Shown piece by piece: positions 1 to 11,065 of a stretch of DNA of 64,000 nucleotides (positions within the stretch are counted from its first letter, which is position 1; each line of letters starts with the position of its first letter). A program made the translations under genes and the position numbers. The stretch comes from Urophycis tenuis. Lineage: Eukaryota > Chordata > Actinopteri > Gadiformes > Phycidae. The notes below the pieces were generated by a model, which was not told where the DNA came from, did not search any database, and saw only the letters and a program-made list of their open reading frames with translations. The DNA lies in assembly GCA_036785325.1 (NCBI GenBank), contig JAXIVH010000029.1, forward strand, positions 3,045,408 through 3,109,407. The letters run 5' to 3'.

Positions 1-965
1 GAGAAAAAGTTATCTGTTTCATATTGAGGCAGCCGTGACGCATCATAATATTTGTGTTCCCACCGATTCCACCAAACTGATGAAACCATTAAAACTGTCA
101 ACAACATAACAACACCTTTCTTCGAAGATGTTTCATCCGCAGGCAGAAGTAATTGCACGATCTTTCTGATTCATTTTCACTTGTTCAATCGAAGTGAATA
201 GGTTACATAAAATAGATAAATTAGCCTGTTGCATTGATTAAATCAACACATTATTACATTTGATCAACAATTGTGACACACGATCAATTAAATATTCAAT
301 TAGATCAATTGGTCTACAGTACCATATTAAATCATTAGGCCTACATTCATAGACTACATCGTGGCAACATGCAAAAAAAAGTTAACACCGTTTTTAATTT
401 GATTTAGATGCAGATATTAACATCGACGTCCACGTCAACAATTAGACGACGAAATAGGCTAATTGATCATGTTGAGATAGGCCTATAGCTGGAGTATTAA
501 CCATTTAATAAAACCATTAGGCTATTATAATAATAGCACTATTCATTGTCACTATTTGGGTTTTAAATGTTTAAATAATATAGCGATAGTTTATGTAATG
601 TACTTCGTAATGCTAATGGACCGACAAAATCAAGTAGACCTATAGGAATTATAAAAGTAGGCCTAGAAGTAGTAGCCTAATTTACAATTGGACGAAAATA
701 TTAAGAACGGGGAAAGTACGGCCTGATATAGCCTAACACTTCATAATTATGAGCCTAATTCCTAATAATAATAACAATAACAATTCCGTAGTTCTTTTTT
801 TTTTTTTTTTTTTTTTTACAAACGGCTGCAGGAGGCAAAGCATCATATTAATTTTCTCATTTTAAGGTCATGGAGCGAGAGATAATCAACAGCAAACGAA
901 TGCCTTACTGTCACAACATGTACATGCGATAACTTCCATTAGTTTACGAAGTTAAATTTGAATAC
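1..965. other. AT-rich noncoding DNA
   Basis: No coding frame or recognisable repeat family is visible. The stretch is AT-rich, with recurrent short TAGGCCT-type words and a T homopolymer at about 796-817 that could be the tail of a degraded retroposon. Confidence 0.5.
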
Positions 966-1245
966 TTACTTACTTTTTAAGCGGAGCTGGTATCTCTGCC
1001 GTGCAGTCGCTGTTAACGGGTCAGGAGCAGTGGGCGCCGGTACCTGGGTACCGCGAGAGATGATGCGGGACAAAACGAGAAGATGAGAGCCACTCGGGGA
1101 GATGCGCTGCTGCGATGTGCGGTTTTGGAGTGAGAGCGGGAAAGAGAGCAACAGTGGTATAGGAAGGGGGGCGGGGTGGACCGAGGACATCAGCGGCGAC
1201 GCGTTGGGCGACGAGTATCCTCGTGAGACCTCATCTTTTTTTTTT
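966..1245. promoter_or_regulatory. CpG-rich candidate promoter / first exon region
   Basis: A short GC- and CpG-rich block stands out from AT-rich surroundings. It contains a GC-box-like GGGGCGGGG near 1169 and many CG dinucleotides between about 1000 and 1225. On the minus strand the block ends with a strong splice-donor match, GTAAGTAAGT, reading from 973 downwards. On the plus strand a weaker donor-like GTGAGA lies near 1224. This would fit a noncoding first exon of a gene leaving the window to the left, or a distant 5' exon of st6gal2. The 131-residue minus frame across it has no recognisable domain. Promoter status is an inference from composition. Confidence 0.35.
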
Positions 1246-2290
1246 TTTAAATTAGATATTGCTTTTGCATTTAGGGCTCTATGAAGCTGCTGCCCATAAC
1301 CCAAACTGAATTCGACTAACCCTATGCCATTTAAGTTGGTATGTTGTTGTATTATAGACAATTTCTCTTGTTTTAAGGCGTAAATAGGCCTACTCTATTT
1401 GACAAAGCTATGATGTTAATAATTTATTTTTAAAATGGAATTTAAATACTTAAATATTCTAATTTGGTTACATATATAGCCTACAAATATGAACTAGATG
1501 AACTGCCAGTGTAATATTCTCACAAACATCCAGATTAGGTCTATATGTCTTCTGGTCCGTTTAGGTTAAACAAATAAAATGTACAAATAAATATAAGTGT
1601 ATATGGACTGATTCTGTGAGGGCGTGATCTTGGCATCAACTTCTCTATCATGCCTTAAATATAGGCCTAACTGACTTACAGGTTGAGATTGTAAAGTTTG
1701 GGCAAGCTAGTTTCTTATTAAATGTGTTGTGATTAGAATAGCCAGTAATTTACGGTATAATGTATACGGTATTTCCTCTTTGGAGCATTTAGACAAGCAG
1801 ACGACGAACGCGATTCAAAACATCCACGTCAGCCTCTTTTTCAATGGGCCAAAAATGCCACCCTCTGGCTTGTCCCAGAATTACACGCAAAAGCCCTCAA
1901 CAAAACGTTGACGAGAACATTATATTAAGGTGAGATATTAGGAAACAACAATAATATATGGATGGATTTTTTTCTCCACTAGAAGAAAATTAACCAGTCT
2001 GGGACGACTGGGGAATCTGGTCAGGAGCCTCTAAGCGCGTGATAATCATCCTGGAGTGGAGAAAAAAAAAAACATTGAATAGAAAACACTGCTCAGCATT
2101 AACATGTCCTTGTTCAATACTGAAAAAACGTTTCTCAAATTAAAAAAATATCAGAAAATAGGATCCAGGCTGAAAAATATGTAATCGATAGGCATTATAA
2201 AGTTATGAATGAGTAATCGACTACTTGTTACCCACTTTGTTACCTTTCAGGTAAGTAATCAATTATCGGTAACATCTCTGACACATTCAC
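1246..2290. other. Noncoding DNA, no feature recognised
   Basis: AT-rich with short homopolymers. The 60-residue frame near 1729 has no domain and looks random. Confidence 0.5.
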
Positions 2291-2299
2291 AGTTAACGC

Positions 2300-3810
2300 A
2301 TAACCCCAACTTGCTCCCCGGGCGCTGAACCTAGCAGCCCACTGTTCCTATGTACCATAGGATGGGTCAAATGAACACAGCAGCCCACTGTTCCTATGTA
2401 CCATAGGATGGGTCAAATGAGCACAGCAGCCCACTGCTCCTATGTACCATAGGATGGGTAAAATGAACACAGCAGCCCCACTGCTCCTACGTACCATAGG
2501 ATGGGTCAAATGAACACAGCAGCCCACTGCTCCTATGTACCATAGGATGGGTCAAATGAACACAGCAGCCCACTGCTCCTATGTACCATAGGATGGGTCA
2601 AATAAACACAGCAGCCCACTGCTCCTATGTACCATAGGATGGGTCAAATGAACACAGCAGCCCCACTGCTCCTATGTACCATAGGATGGGTCAAATGAAC
2701 ACAGCAGCCCACTGCTCCTATATGTACCATAGGATGGGTAAAATGAACACAGCAGCCCCACTGCTCCTATGTACCATAGGATGGGTCAAATGAACACAGC
2801 AGCCCACTGCTCCTATGTACCATAGGATGGGTCAAATGAACACAGCAGCCCACTGCTCCTATCTACCATAGGATGGGTCAAATGAACACAGCAGCCCCAC
2901 TGCTCCTATGTACCATAGGATGGGTCAAATGGACACAGCAGCCCACTGCTCCTATGTACCATAGGATGGGTCAAATGAACACAGCAGCCCACTGCTCCTA
3001 TGTACCATAGGATGGGTCAAATGAACACAGCAGCCCCACTGCTCCTACGTACCATAGGATGGGTCAAATGAACACAGCAGCCCACTGCTCCTATGTACCA
3101 TAGGATGGGTCAAATGAACACAGCAGCCCACTGCTCCTATGTACCATAGGATGGGTCAAATAAACACAGCAGCCCACTGCTCCTATGTACCATAGGATGG
3201 GTCAAATGAACACAGCAGCCCCACTGCTCCTATGTACCATAGGATGGGTCAAATGAACACAGCAGCCCACTGCTCCTATATGTACCATAGGATGGGTCAA
3301 ATGAACACAGCAGCCCCACTGCTCCTATGTACCATAGGATGGGTCAAATGAACACAGCAGCCCACTGCTCCTATGTACCATAGGATGGGTCAAATGAACA
3401 CAGCAGCCCACTGCTCCTATCTACCATAGGATGGGTCAAATGAACACAGCAGCCCCACTGCTCCTATGTACCATAGGATGGGTCAAATGAACACAGCAGC
3501 CCACTGTTCCTATGTACCATAGGATGGGTCAAATGAACACAGCAGCCCACTGCTCCTATGTACCATAGGATGGGTCAAATGAACATCAGCAGCCCACTGC
3601 TCCTATGTACCATAGGATGGGTCAAATGAACACAGCAGCCCCACTGCTCCTATGTACCATAGGATGGGTCAAATGAACACAGCAGCCCCACTGCTCCTAT
3701 GTACCATAGGATGGGTCAAATGAACACAGCAGCCCCACTGCTCCTATGTACCATAGGATGGGTCAAATTCAGAGAACCCATTTTGTTCCCATATCTAAAA
3801 AATACCTGGA
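2300..3810 (+). repeat. SINE tail expanded into a 31-copy 46-bp minisatellite
   Basis: The array runs from 2333 to 3769. Its unit is 46 bp, or 47 where one extra C is present, and each unit holds a small palindrome, CCTATGTACCATAGG. I count 31 copies of the CATAGG core. The left flank (about 2303-2332, cccaacttgctccccgggcg) and the right flank (about 3769-3815) are the body and 3' end of a tRNA-type SINE whose fuller copy lies at 46321, so the unit is an internal SINE segment that amplified. Rare variants recur exactly 558 bp apart, showing a 12-unit higher-order duplication. Confidence 0.9.
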
Positions 3811-3877
3811 ATGACAAATAAAGACCAAAAGGTCCTCCCTCTCTCTTCTAGACTACCTGTATGTTGCAGTGTCGTCG

Positions 3878-3907
3878 CCCCCCCCCCCCCCCCCCCCCCC
3901 CCCCCCC
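3878..3907. repeat. Poly-C run (30 nt)
   Basis: Uninterrupted C homopolymer. Similar long G/C runs occur at 24070-24106, 41323-41343, 43780-43801, 45529-45556 and 58786-58813. They are prone to slippage and sequencing length error. Confidence 0.9.
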
Positions 3908-4102
3908 ATCCCCCCTTTCACCCATCTGCCCGGCGCACCCTGTCTCCCAGAGTGTCTGTCCCCCAAAGCAGTCCTGGCGAAGACCAGTGAGAAGTGCAAA
4001 ATGAGTAGGAATGTCATGGTATTCATCTTTTGATAACTACAATGTCACAGTGATATAACAGGGCTAATCCTGTCCAGGGCTGGGCATGTGTGTCAAGCAG
4101 TC

Positions 4103-4148
4103 TGGTAATGGATCCACTGTGTGGATCAACACAGTGGATCCATTACCA
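4103..4148. repeat. Perfect 20-bp-arm hairpin
   Basis: Arms TGGTAATGGATCCACTGTGT and its exact complement surround a 6-nt loop. There is no coding context. Confidence 0.85.
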
Positions 4149-4790
4149 GCTGCAAAAAATACCTGCAAAAAATACCTGCCAGACTAACAGACAGTAACTA
4201 TGCATCTTCGCCTCATTTAGTATGCCATGATCTCTGTATATACTAATATGGCATGGCTCCTAGAAGCTACCAGCTCTTTCTGCAAAAACAGTCTAGATTA
4301 AAATGTTCATCATACACAGTAGATGTCATTGATATGAGCAGATGCAACAATTTAATCTTTGTAAAACAAAGCAACCAAGCCATGGCAACAGGCTGTTACT
4401 ATGGCTTGAACCTAACAGCTGTGGCAGCGAAGAGCACAGCCTTCAACAAAGCCACACATATAGTGTGGATGGAAAATGAATCTCCCCTCCGATTCGTACT
4501 AATCCGCTGCCCGATACAAGGACAGACATGTGGACCAGCAACATACTATATCTGGAAAAAGCCCATTTTGATAGCCACAAAGGGGCCGGAATCACACTTG
4601 CTTGCTCTTTCCGTGAGCCATAAACCCAGTGCGATAACATGAAGTGTTGGGACATGTTGGGACATGTTGGGACAATGACTTAAGGTTTTTTCGGGAACTG
4701 TGTGTTTGTATGGTAAAACCGAAGAGCAGTCTCTCAACGCTTTGCCTGGACAGACACTAGTGCCACACTAAGTAGTGTGAAGGAGTATCT
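4149..4790. other. Noncoding DNA with a short tandem
   Basis: No supported gene. A 10-11 bp tandem, gggacatgtt, repeats near 4646-4672. The 129-residue plus frame at 4253-4642 shows no domain. Confidence 0.4.
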
Positions 4791-4794
4791 AGAC

Positions 4795-4875
4795 CAGCGG
4801 TTGGGAACCGTTTTGGTTTGGAGAGCCATAAAAGCCAAATCTTTTAAAATGTATTTCTTTGTGAGCCATATAATA
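4795..4875. mobile_element. hAT-type DNA transposon remnant (tentative)
   Basis: A CAGCGGTT-like end is followed by text around 'gagagccata' and 'gagccatataat', which resembles the end of teleost hAT-like repeats. It is too short and decayed for a firm call. Confidence 0.3.
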
Positions 4876-4876
4876 T

Positions 4877-5190
4877 TTAATTTAAGGTAAATGCAACTTC
4901 ATGCCTGCATTTTGGCGCCAAAACGGAGAAGAGTTGAGATTTCGCCATCCGACCTTTTCCTCCTTTAAGTAATGGAGGTACCAGTCGACCAGCTGAGGCC
5001 ATTGAGTGGAGTGCTTGAGCGGGGGTGTGGGGTTTCACTAATGCTTGGAGGTAGGTAGGGACAGCTCCATTAATGGCTTTGTAGGCCAGTAGCATTGTCT
5101 TGAATTTGATGCGGGCCACTACAGGGAGCCAGTTAAGGTCATGGAAGAGGGTTTTCATGTGGGAGAATTTGTGTTGGTTGAACATGAGGC
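4877..5190 (-). pseudogene. LINE ORF2 C-terminal fragment
   Basis: The minus-strand translation over about 100 residues carries 'LNWLPVVARIKFKTM', 'LAYKAINGAVPTYL' and 'SQLFSVLAPK'. This block typifies the region after the reverse transcriptase domain in L2/Rex-like fish LINEs. The catalytic RT core and endonuclease are absent, so the copy is 5'-truncated and dead. It lies next to another LINE tail of opposite orientation at 5655. Confidence 0.7.
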
Positions 5191-5654
5191 ATGCTGCAGG
5201 GTAAGAAGTGAGAAACATACCGGCACACTGTTCAAAACCGAGATAGTCAGCCAGTAGGGCTGTAAAGGTTCTCAGATATGCACTATCATTGTATGTTAAA
5301 CAATGAGATAATAAGCACTGAGATGGCACGGTACACGTATCTGTAAGGATCAGCTTAATCCAAAAAGAGACAAAAAGACTAATGTGACAATCAAACTCGC
5401 ATGTTTCCGCATGAAGTCCCGCCAACATAAAGCTGTGGAAAACATAAGGAGAGTGCCGCTCATCGCACATTCTGAAGATAATTTGCAGGAGTGACAGCAA
5501 TCTGCAAAGTCATGCAGGGGAAACGCAAAGACAGTGAGTAAAGTACACCATCTCTGTGGTGCAGCACACAAAAGGTGGCTGACAGCCAAGTCTAAAAAAA
5601 ACACCAAGAGGAAAGCGAATCTCATCGCCCCTACTCAGAGGTAATTAGCTCCAT
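5191..5654. other. Noncoding spacer between two LINE fragments
   Basis: The minus frames at 5191-5625 show no recognisable domain. The stretch may hold further decayed repeat. Confidence 0.35.
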
Positions 5655-6115
5655 GCTTACAGACAACAATGTAAAAGGACCATCGAGATCCTTCTGCCAC
5701 CTGGACGGCATTCTCATGGCAGATAGGAGGATGCTGTCCAGGCTACGGACTATCATGGACAATGCCTCTCACCCTCTCTTTTCTACCCTGGCTCAGCGGA
5801 GGAGTTCCTTCAGCAGAAGACTCCTCTCACCGAGATGCACCACAGAGCGACATAGGAAATCATTCCTGCCTGTGGTCATCAAACTATATAACTCGTCACT
5901 ATCATTTTAGTTTCACTGCATAACTGGTCATTCCGCTTACCTAATCTTACTTGCTACATCTTTGTGTATGCTATTTACTTCTATAGTGTATGTATTTTTT
6001 TAATATCTTTTCTGTATATTGTTACATAGGTTTATATTATATGTTTATATATTCTAACACTCTACTATACGTTCATTATCATTAAAGATCATCAAAGTAT
6101 TTCTGTCTGTCTGAG
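5655..6115 (+). pseudogene. LINE 3' end: ORF2 C-terminus plus 3' UTR
   Basis: The plus-strand translation contains 'MLSRLRTIMDNASHPL', 'SFSRRLLSPRCTTERHRKSF' and 'LPVVIKLYNSS', the familiar last part of a fish non-LTR retrotransposon ORF2, ending at 5910. The AT-rich sequence to about 6115 looks like its 3' UTR. No RT catalytic motif is present, so this is a 5'-truncated copy. Confidence 0.7.
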
Positions 6116-6466
6116 ACACAGTGGAGAATTCTGCATGGGTAAAGCCAAGCATCACATGAAGGGCCTCAGAACAGCAGGTGAATGTTATTTCTTTAAAGAT
6201 TGGAAAATGGCACAGATCATTTGGCTCGGCCATGCAAATGCAACGGCCATTGCCAAGCAACGAGAGTTTCTCAGAAATACTTAGGAATCACTGATGCCAT
6301 CCCATCCTATTCAACTCTACTGGCAACTTTATCCGATTTCGTGACCAAGTGGCTAGATTTGTAGGCAGTGGAAAATGTTTATTTAAATTATACTTTCTGA
6401 AGTTAAATATTTAGGCCAATGATATCTTGGCTATGATTCATGTACCATAATTGAAAAAATGGATAA
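6116..6466. other. Noncoding DNA, no feature recognised
   Basis: No coding frame or repeat family is recognised. Confidence 0.4.
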
Positions 6467-6667
6467 TGGATTGACTTTCATAAACTTGTGTTGGTAGGCT
6501 AGGCTAGGCCTAAAAACCAAAACTTTTTCATGTTGGTTTTACAACAGATAGCCTAACGTTGGCTGATTTAGCCAGCGTTAGGCTATCTGTTGTAAAACCA
6601 ACATGAAAAAGTTTTGGTTTTTAGGCCTAGCCTAGCCTACCAACACAAGTTTATGAAAGTCAATCCA
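6467..6667. repeat. Near-perfect 201-bp palindrome
   Basis: Two arms of about 98 bp are reverse complements with a single visible mismatch near the centre (AACGTTGGCT against AGCCAGCGTT) and a 5-nt loop near 6567. It has no flanking target duplication and no MITE-type terminal motif that I recognise. The near identity of the arms suggests a recent inverted duplication. A transcript through it would fold into one long hairpin. Confidence 0.9.
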
Positions 6668-6872
6668 AGACTCTTTTTGCACTCGAAACGTACTTAAGTC
6701 GCATTTAAGCCATTCACAGATGGGGCAGTTCTTCTTAGAGTTCTTTTTTTTTACCAGTTCACCCGTGATAGTGCTAGCTGCCATTTTTGGCACCTTCACT
6801 TTCATTGCCTAGTGGTGCACATCCCACTGATTGGCTGACCTCAGATCAAATTCTCTAGCCTCGAATGACAGC
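6668..6872. other. Noncoding spacer
   Basis: No feature recognised. Confidence 0.4.
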
Positions 6873-6877
6873 AGCGG

Positions 6878-7284
6878 TTTCACGCCAACGCCTCCCCCTC
6901 TACCTCGATCGGCGTCGCCTGGCTATTGATCACCGGTCCCGGCACTACAACCCCCAGAATCCCCGGTGGTCATTAGCAGCCACCTGTGTCTAATTCCCAA
7001 TGTGTCTCACCTGTGTCTTGTTTGTTTCCCTACTTAACCTCGTGTCTCCTGTCTCCCCTTGGTGAGTGGTTGCGTGTATTTGCGTGTATTGGATTTGTAT
7101 TGTATGTGTGTATTTGTATGTGGTAGATGGACGTACTTTGTCTCGTTGTCTACTTGTTAGACGCACTACACATCTCGCTGTGTGCGCCTGTGCCGGTTTC
7201 GTCCGGCACCTAAATTAAACTCTGTTACACCGTTTACACTGCTTGGTCTCGCTCTTGTCTCCGCTCAACCCCGTAAGTGTCACA
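6878..7284 (+). mobile_element. Solo LTR, family A
   Basis: This 407-bp block matches the reverse complement of 15291-15659 through much of its length, including the 'ccctacttaacctcgtgtctcc' region and the end 'gtctccgctcaaccccgta'. It ends in GTGTCACA and is flanked by a 5-bp direct repeat AGCGG (6873-6877 and 7285-7289), as expected of an LTR retrotransposon insertion. The start is degraded (TTTCAC for TGTCAC). No internal coding region lies beside it, so it is a solo LTR left by LTR-LTR recombination. Confidence 0.75.
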
Positions 7285-7619
7285 AGCGGACAGTAACCAC
7301 GACCCTAGATCAGCGGCAGGGGGGGACGAAATACACTGAAGTGGGAAAACAATGTAACGCAAGAGCCATATTTTGAGATGGTACCCACACATACCACCAG
7401 AGGTACAGGTAGCACAGGTTGCAAAACTACAAACTAGACAGCATGTTGCATAAGGCTGTTTTAGAGAAATTAGTTAGGTTTTATCTTCTCCTTTTGGAAA
7501 GGATCGGTATCAAGGGGTTTAAAGGGAGCTTATTTTACAGGTGTGATTCTCCATCACAAGGTGTTTCATAATCTGCCCTGTGACTTGTTGATATCACAAT
7601 TTGGAGTGTGCATCTAAAT
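7285..7619. other. Noncoding spacer
   Basis: No feature recognised. Confidence 0.4.
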
Positions 7620-8303
7620 CAGTGGTTCTTCACCTTATTGGAGGTCTGAACCCTGCAAGCTTCATCAGTGCATTCACCGAACCCCTCGTAATTGGAAAAA
7701 TTGAATATGATTTCTTCAAAACATAGGTATATATTTTATTAGTGCACAAAATTAACCATGCATCATTTGCATACAAAATCACCGTGTTCAAAGAACACAA
7801 CAAAACGTGAATTTCACACAAAAACATAACTTGTGACAACATTTATGTTTCACTGGAACCAGGCTATACTGCGTGTGTCTTCAACTTTACCAGTTGCGGC
7901 TGCTGGTGTTTTAAAGAGGGTAAACTAATTGTCGGCCAACATCATAAAATTCTGCCCTCCATCCCTTTTGCTAGCTGGACAGCTAGTTCATTCCACCAAC
8001 AGTATGAATAATTGAACGAACTAAGAAAATGATATTAAACTCGAAGAAGGAAATGTTGAAATTATGTTAAAGTGAAACAGAGTGTGCTTTATTTACAGTG
8101 TAACAAATTAACAATGGAAAGGGTCAAGCAATGTCGCCAAGAAAATACTAAGAAATCATATTTTAATTTTAACTTTTGACATTTTAGGGTAAACTGAGCT
8201 TCCCTTGCAGTCGTAGAGAAATCTCCTCTGGTCTTGACTCCTGCCGAACCCCTGAGAGTGACTAAACCCATGGGTTTGATCAAACCCAGGGTAAGAACCA
8301 CTA
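7620..8303. mobile_element. hAT-like non-autonomous DNA transposon (MITE)
   Basis: The left end CAGTGGTTCTTCACC and the right end GGTAAGAACCACTA are imperfect terminal inverted repeats of the hAT/Charlie CAGTGGTTCT type. The 8-bp flanks atctaaat and gtctagat differ at two positions, which fits an aged hAT target duplication. The 684-bp interior has no transposase frame. Confidence 0.75.
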
Positions 8304-8687
8304 GTCTAGATTTATGGTGGGTGGATTAGTCCATCAGCCAACCCAGTAGACTGTACCAACTGGTAGGCATATCTAGCCATCAAGTCAGCAATATAGACAA
8401 CTGGCAACTCTTAAGGTTGCCAGGTTTGGTGGTATTTTAAGTAAATGAGCAACTGAAAACGTAATATTGCACCAAAGCCACACATCTGGCAACAGATGCA
8501 CAAGCTTTACATTTGTAATGATCATACTTTATTAGTAGTACTATGATGATGCATTGTCATTCTACATTTTTTAATCCCATGTTTGGTAAACCAAGAGCAA
8601 ATATGGAGAGGTGCGTTTATGTTAACGGAGTGTCTATTCGTACCCTTGGTACTTTTAGTCTATCTGTGTGGCTAAGGCCTAAGGCTA
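8304..8687. other. Noncoding spacer
   Basis: No feature recognised. The plus frame starting at 8543 runs into the adjoining inverted repeat and is not supported as a gene. Confidence 0.4.
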
Positions 8688-9116
8688 TTAAAGTGACGGT
8701 TCGGAGTAAAATTCACCCTGAGGTAATTTCCACCAATAATCCAGCCAAATACCCCCTCAGATGCATTTTTAGCGACGGTCAATATTTATCAAGTTTAGGG
8801 GTATAAGCCGAATGGCTTAGTATTGGAGTGCCCGGTACACTGTGTATATCTCGTAAATTACCCCACTAATAATGCATGGATTGTTACCAAACTTCTGTAG
8901 TAGTACATATATGGTCTGTACTCACAAAACGAGGCATTTTAAAGTTTGTAAGTACACCAGGAGTTTATTTAAAAGAGCACTTTTCTGATAGCTTCAACTC
9001 GCTGTTGCTAAGGCTACCGCTGCTTCGACGTCTCTTCCGTCTTTCCGGATAAGTTCGTAAAAGTCCTCTTCAAAACTCACATGTGTAAGGAAAAGGTTAG
9101 TGAATTCAACACTCCA
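8688..9116 (+). repeat. Left arm of the foldback element
   Basis: Inverted copy of 12779-13207. It gives a short open frame, mirrored in the other arm, that is a by-product of the repeat. Confidence 0.85.
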
Positions 9117-9160
9117 TCGAAATGTATTGACAACTGGAATAATTGAATACTTGAAATTAG

Positions 9161-9165
9161 ATGGA
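9161..9165. repeat. Target site duplication ATGGA (left)
   Basis: The same 5 bp follow the right LTR at 12690-12694. Confidence 0.7.
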
Positions 9166-9238
9166 TGTTATGTCCAGGAAAACACGGACAAAGGGGTACC
9201 TGCTTACTGTGGTTTATTTAGCATCACAGGTAAAAAAG
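9166..9238 (-). repeat. 3' LTR of the Mag-like element (73 bp)
   Basis: On the element's sense strand it includes an AATAAA polyadenylation signal. The pol frame reads straight into it. Confidence 0.8.
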
Positions 9239-10667
9239 CTGGGGAGGCATTGGTTGTGGCGAGTGGTGTCGCCCTGTAGTGTAGCAAGGTGTTCTGTAAG
9301 GCCGTTGTGAATGTGAGGCCATCAGCCAGGTGTGCTCTTAAACCGTTCTTGAGGGTCTGGTTGAACCTTTCTACCCCCCCATTGGCCTGCGGGTGGTACA
9401 GGGCGGTTCTGACGTGTTTAATTCCTCTCTCCTCTGTGAAGGACGCGAATTCAGCCGAGATGAACTGGGGGCCGTTATCGGTGGTGATGGTGTCAGGCAC
9501 ACCCCAGCGGGCAAACAAGGAGGCGAGGAAGTCGGTGACTGCCTTGGCGGTTACAGACCCCACAGGCAGGACTTCAGGCCATTTGGAGTGAAGATCATAG
9601 GCCACCAGGAGGAAGCGCTGATGGTGAGGAGTGCCGTGAAGCTCCCCACAGATGTCCACCTGGAGGTGGGACCATGGTGACGCAGGCCAGGGTAGGGGCT
9701 GTAGAGGTGGAGGTGGCGGCAGGCCAGTCTTGCCACTGGTGAGGCAAGCTGTACAGTCCTTCACCATTGTCTCAATGTCCCTGTCGATGCCTGGCCACCA
9801 GACCATACCCCTACAGCGCTGCTTAACCCGCACTATGCCCAGGTGACCCTCGTGGACCATGGTTAGGATGCGAGGTCTCAGGGCAACGGGGATCACGCTA
9901 CACAGCCCTCTTGCGATGCAGTCGCCATTCCAGCAGGAGAGGTCGCCTTTGACGCGATGGAAAGGCGCTAGATCCTCCGGCACCTTAGCAGGCCAGCCCT
10001 CCTGAATGAAAGTGCGGAGCTGACTAAACACCGGGTCCTGTGCGGAAGCTGCCTGGAGCTCCTGCAGGGAGACAGCTGATTGGAGGGGCCCGTGCAATGC
10101 CAGAATCAGTTCCGGTTCTGGGCAATCGTGGGTGGTGTCTGGTGTGGCGGTGGGCGTAGCGGAGGTGGGCGTGGCCCTGGAGAGCAGGTCGGCCACAACG
10201 TTGTCCCTGCCAGGCGTAAACATGGTGGTGAAATTGTATGCATGCAACCTCTCTGACCACCGGTACAGGCGCAGTGGTTTGTGTCCCGATCCAGTTGTCG
10301 TCAGGAGGGCGGTTAGTGCCTGGTGGTCGGTCTGGAGCGTGAAATGGCGCCCATAGAGGTAAATATGCCACCTCTCGCACGCCCAGACACATGCCAGTGC
10401 CTCTCTCTCCCCCACCGAGTATTTCTGCTCGGTCGGGGTGAGGGACCTCGAAGCAAACGCCACGGGACGTTCAATCCCCCCATGGAGCTGGGACAGGACA
10501 GCACCCACCGCGGTGTTGGACGCGTCACAGGTCACTATCGTGGGGCTCTGCAGATCGAAGTGGGTGAGCACGGGAGGAGAGGTGAGCTGGGCTTTCAGCT
10601 GACGGACTGCGGCGGAGCAAGCAGGAGTCCAGGACCACAACGCATCCTGTTTGAGGAGGGCGCGCAC
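9204..10667 (-). pseudogene. Gypsy pol fragment: RNase H and integrase
   Basis: The 487-residue frame starts in the RT-RNase H connection. RNase H is marked by 'TCDASNTAVGAVLSQ' and 'LQTDHQALTALL'. The integrase zinc-binding region is marked by 'HEGHLGIVRVKQRCRGMVWW' and 'CTAC', and the integrase core by 'DICGEL' and 'TDNGPQF' with a later E in 'GGVERFNQTLK', giving the DDE triad. The frame ends inside the LTR, about where a normal integrase C-terminal domain should continue, so the protein is truncated. A frameshift separates it from the upstream RT frame. Confidence 0.85.
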
Positions 10668-11059
10668 AGCGGTGCGGTGGTTTCGGAGTAGTGGGGGAGG
10701 AAACGCAGGTAGAACGCCGTCATTCCCAGGAACGAGGACAGCTGCGCCGGGCAGGTGGGCTCAGGCAGGCGCAGGATGGCGTCGGTGTTGGAGTGTAGTG
10801 GGCTAAGGCCATCGGCGGTCAGACGGAAACCCACAAACTCGATGGTGGACGCCGAAAAGGTGCATTTCTCAGTGTTTAACGTGAGGTTATAGCGGGAGAG
10901 AACGTCAAGCACCTTGGAGAGGCGGTCGTCCTGTAAAGCTGACGTCGCACCATGAACCACAATATCATCCAAGTACACGACCACGCCTGGAATGCCAGCG
11001 AAGATAGTGGTCATTATCTTTTGGAAACAACTGGGGGTGGAGCTAAGTCCAAAAGGCAT
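10595..11059 (-). pseudogene. Gypsy reverse transcriptase palm/thumb fragment
   Basis: This 154-residue frame begins at 'MPFGLSSTPSCFQ' and holds the catalytic 'YLDD' motif followed by 'TLNTEKCTF' and 'FVGF', all standard for Gypsy reverse transcriptase. It is in the same frame as the preceding Gag-protease-RT frame and is separated from it by one stop codon. Its last part is out of frame with RNase H because of an apparent small insertion near 10665. Confidence 0.85.
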
Positions 11060-11065
11060 GCGCGT

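Noticed and set aside
2333..3769. CRISPR-like regular array
   Set aside because: The 46-bp units abut each other with no unique spacers, the flanks are a SINE, and the genome is vertebrate.
4253..4642. 129-codon plus frame
   Set aside because: No domain, biased composition or repeat. The length is compatible with chance in a 64-kb window.
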